From positions 1-28,500 of the forward strand of contig JAEYNH010000020.1 of assembly GCA_023412655.1 (NCBI GenBank): a DNA stretch of 28,500 bases. The letters run 5' to 3'. Shown piece by piece: positions 27,064 through 28,500 of this stretch. Both the position numbers and the translations under genes were made by a program. The notes under the pieces are model-generated. The model saw only the letters and a list, made by a program, of their open reading frames with translations. It had not been told where the DNA came from and searched no databases. This stretch comes from Pseudomonadota bacterium. Lineage in GTDB: Bacteria; Pseudomonadota; Alphaproteobacteria; Caulobacterales; Caulobacteraceae. Position 1 is the first letter of the stretch. Every line of letters starts with the position of its first letter.

Positions 27064-28500
27064 ATGGCCAAAACGGTCCTGGTCGTCGATGACGATCCGA
27101 CACAGCGACGACTGATCCAGGCGGTACTGGAGCGGGAAGGCTTCGCGGTGGCCCATGCCGAGTCCGGCGATCAGGCGATCTCGCGGCTGGCGTCCGGGGG
27201 CGCCGCCGACGTGGTGCTGCTCGACCTGGTGATGCCCGGCATCTCCGGCCAGGACACCCTCGCGGAGATGCGGGCCAGGGGCTTCACCCAGCCGGTGATC
27301 GTCGTCACCGCCACCGGCGGCATCGACACCGTGGTCCAGGCCATGCAGGCCGGCGCCATTGACTTCTTCGTCAAGCCCGCCGCGCCGGAACGGATCATCG
27401 TCTCGATCCGCAACGCCCTGTCTATGGGCGCCCTGAAAGGCGAGGTCGACCGGCTGAAGAAGCACGCCAGCGGGCGCACCACCTTTGAGGACCTGATCGG
27501 CGCCTCTCCGGCCATGACCATGGTCAAGCGGCTGGGCGAGCGCGCGGCCAAGTCAGGCATTCCGATCCTGATCACCGGCGAAAGCGGGGTCGGCAAGGAA
27601 GTCATCGCCCGCGCGGTCCATGGCTCCTCGGACCGGGCCGGCAAGCCGTTCGTGGCGGTGAACTGCGGCGCCATCCCCGAGAACCTCGTGGAGAGCATCC
27701 TGTTCGGCCACGAGAAGGGCAGCTTCACGGGCGCCACCGACAAGCACCTGGGCAAGTTCCAGGAGGCGAACGGCGGCACCCTGTTCCTCGACGAGGTGGG
27801 CGAGCTGCCTCTGGACGTCCAGGTCAAGCTGCTGCGCGCCCTGCAGGAGAGCGAGATCGACCCCATCGGGGCCAAACGCTCGGTGAAGGTGGATGTGCGG
27901 ATCGTCTCCGCCACCAACCGCGACCTGTCCCAAGCCGTGGCGGAGGGCCGCTTCCGCGAGGATCTGTTCTACCGGCTGAACGTCTTCCCCATCGAGGCGC
28001 CGAGCCTGCGCGAGCGGAAGGAGGACATCCCCGCCCTGGTCGACTGCTTCGTCCGACGCTTCAATATCGAGGAAGGTAAAGCCGTCGTCGGCGCTGCGCC
28101 GGAAACGCTGGCCTGCCTCACCGCCTTCGACTGGCCCGGCAATGTCCGTCAGCTGGAGAACGCCGTCTATCGCGCCATCGTGCTCGCCGACGCGCCTTAT
28201 CTGCAGCCGCATGACTTCCCGGCCATCTCCGGGATCGCCGCCCCGCCACCCGAAGCGCTGAGCACGCCGACGCCGGCGCCATCGTTCGCCGAGCTAGCTG
28301 CCGCGCTGCCGACGCCGGACACGCCCGTCCGCATCCTCGATCACAAGGGCCACATCCGCCCGCTGGACGAGATCGAGCGCGACCTGATCCAGCACGCCAT
28401 CGAAGTCTATGCCGGTCACATGAGCGAGGTGGCCCGCCGCCTCGGCATCGGCCGCTCGACCCTCTACCGCAAGGTCCGCGAAAACGGGCTGGAAGGCCTG
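27064..28500 (+). CDS. tacA: sigma-54-dependent response regulator, TacA-like (3' end cut by window)
   Basis: This is an NtrC-family activator that, when phosphorylated, drives sigma-54 RNA polymerase. The receiver domain (1-120) has DDD at 9-11, phospho-acceptor Asp54 (LLDLVMPG), Thr82 and Lys104. The AAA+ domain (about 142-370) has Walker A GESGVGKE (172-179), Walker B FLDEVGE (Asp243, Glu244) and the sigma-54 loop as GSFTGA (219-224), where most members have GAFTGA. A Pro/Ala-rich linker leads to a Fis-type HTH (SEVARRLGIGRSTLYRKV). The receiver and AAA+ sequence closely matches my memory of Caulobacter TacA, which controls stalk and polarity genes through the ShkA-ShpA relay; that assignment is from memory. 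The frame is open to the window end, missing only the last few residues. Confidence 0.9.
   Translation, partial: MAKTVLVVDDDPTQRRLIQAVLEREGFAVAHAESGDQAISRLASGGAADVVLLDLVMPGISGQDTLAEMRARGFTQPVIVVTATGGIDTVVQAMQAGAIDFFVKPAAPERIIVSIRNALSMGALKGEVDRLKKHASGRTTFEDLIGASPAMTMVKRLGERAAKSGIPILITGESGVGKEVIARAVHGSSDRAGKPFVAVNCGAIPENLVESILFGHEKGSFTGATDKHLGKFQEANGGTLFLDEVGELPLDVQVKLLRALQESEIDPIGAKRSVKVDVRIVSATNRDLSQAVAEGRFREDLFYRLNVFPIEAPSLRERKEDIPALVDCFVRRFNIEEGKAVVGAAPETLACLTAFDWPGNVRQLENAVYRAIVLADAPYLQPHDFPAISGIAAPPPEALSTPTPAPSFAELAAALPTPDTPVRILDHKGHIRPLDEIERDLIQHAIEVYAGHMSEVARRLGIGRSTLYRKVRENGLEGL

Noticed and set aside
1..28500. Mobile elements, CRISPR arrays, tRNA or rRNA genes
   Set aside because: No transposase or integrase-like protein, no regularly spaced repeats, and no cloverleaf or rRNA-like sequence was recognised in reading the window. 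A covariance-model search would settle small RNAs.

Overview
The window is a high-GC (roughly 70% by eye), densely coded stretch of alphaproteobacterial chromosome. The gene set fits Caulobacterales, most likely Phenylobacterium or Caulobacter: tolA-tolB-pal-cpoB-tilS, a split pntA1/pntA2/pntB transhydrogenase, an aa3-type oxidase subunit IV, and a TacA-like NtrC-family regulator. I saw no insertion sequence, prophage, integron, CRISPR array, tRNA or rRNA. No gene-free stretch exceeds about 265 bases.

Layout. (1) 1-4512, plus strand: the end of tolA, then tolB, pal, cpoB/ybgF and tilS, a tightly packed envelope operon. (2) 4490-6267, minus: an alpha/beta hydrolase and an M23 (LytM) peptidase. 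(3) 6483-11354: a 1004-residue autotransporter on the minus strand, divergent from an XRE-type regulator and a membrane-anchored RTX-repeat protein on the plus strand. A 7-bp inverted repeat overlaps the predicted -10 of the autotransporter promoter. (4) 11363-14947, minus: aa3 oxidase subunit IV, then pntA1, pntA2, an extra 69-codon membrane ORF, and pntB; the extra ORF is joined to its neighbours by 4-nt overlaps. (5) 15008-18122: an alpha/beta hydrolase and an unusual acyl-CoA-dehydrogenase-like flavoprotein on the minus strand, divergent from an HxlR regulator with an extra C-terminal domain. (6) 18145-22599: oligoendopeptidase F and an Lrp/AsnC regulator on the minus strand, divergent from an arginine dihydrolase-like enzyme and ornithine aminotransferase. 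(7) 22607-26938: a lipoprotein quinohemoprotein (PQQ + heme c) alcohol dehydrogenase, then a MocR regulator divergent from a YczE membrane protein. (8) 27064 to the window end: a TacA-like sigma-54 activator, cut by the window edge.

How the genes fit together. Region 1 maintains the outer membrane during division. Region 6 reads as a peptide/arginine catabolic unit: PepF releases amino acids, the dihydrolase-like enzyme would turn arginine into ornithine, and RocD turns ornithine into glutamate semialdehyde, with the Lrp protein between the two arms as the likely regulator. Region 4 supplies NADPH from the proton gradient. The best candidates for something undescribed are the autotransporter/XRE/membrane-RTX cluster with its operator, and the small ORF inside the transhydrogenase operon. 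All functional calls rest on reading the protein sequences and remembered family features; no database search was run.
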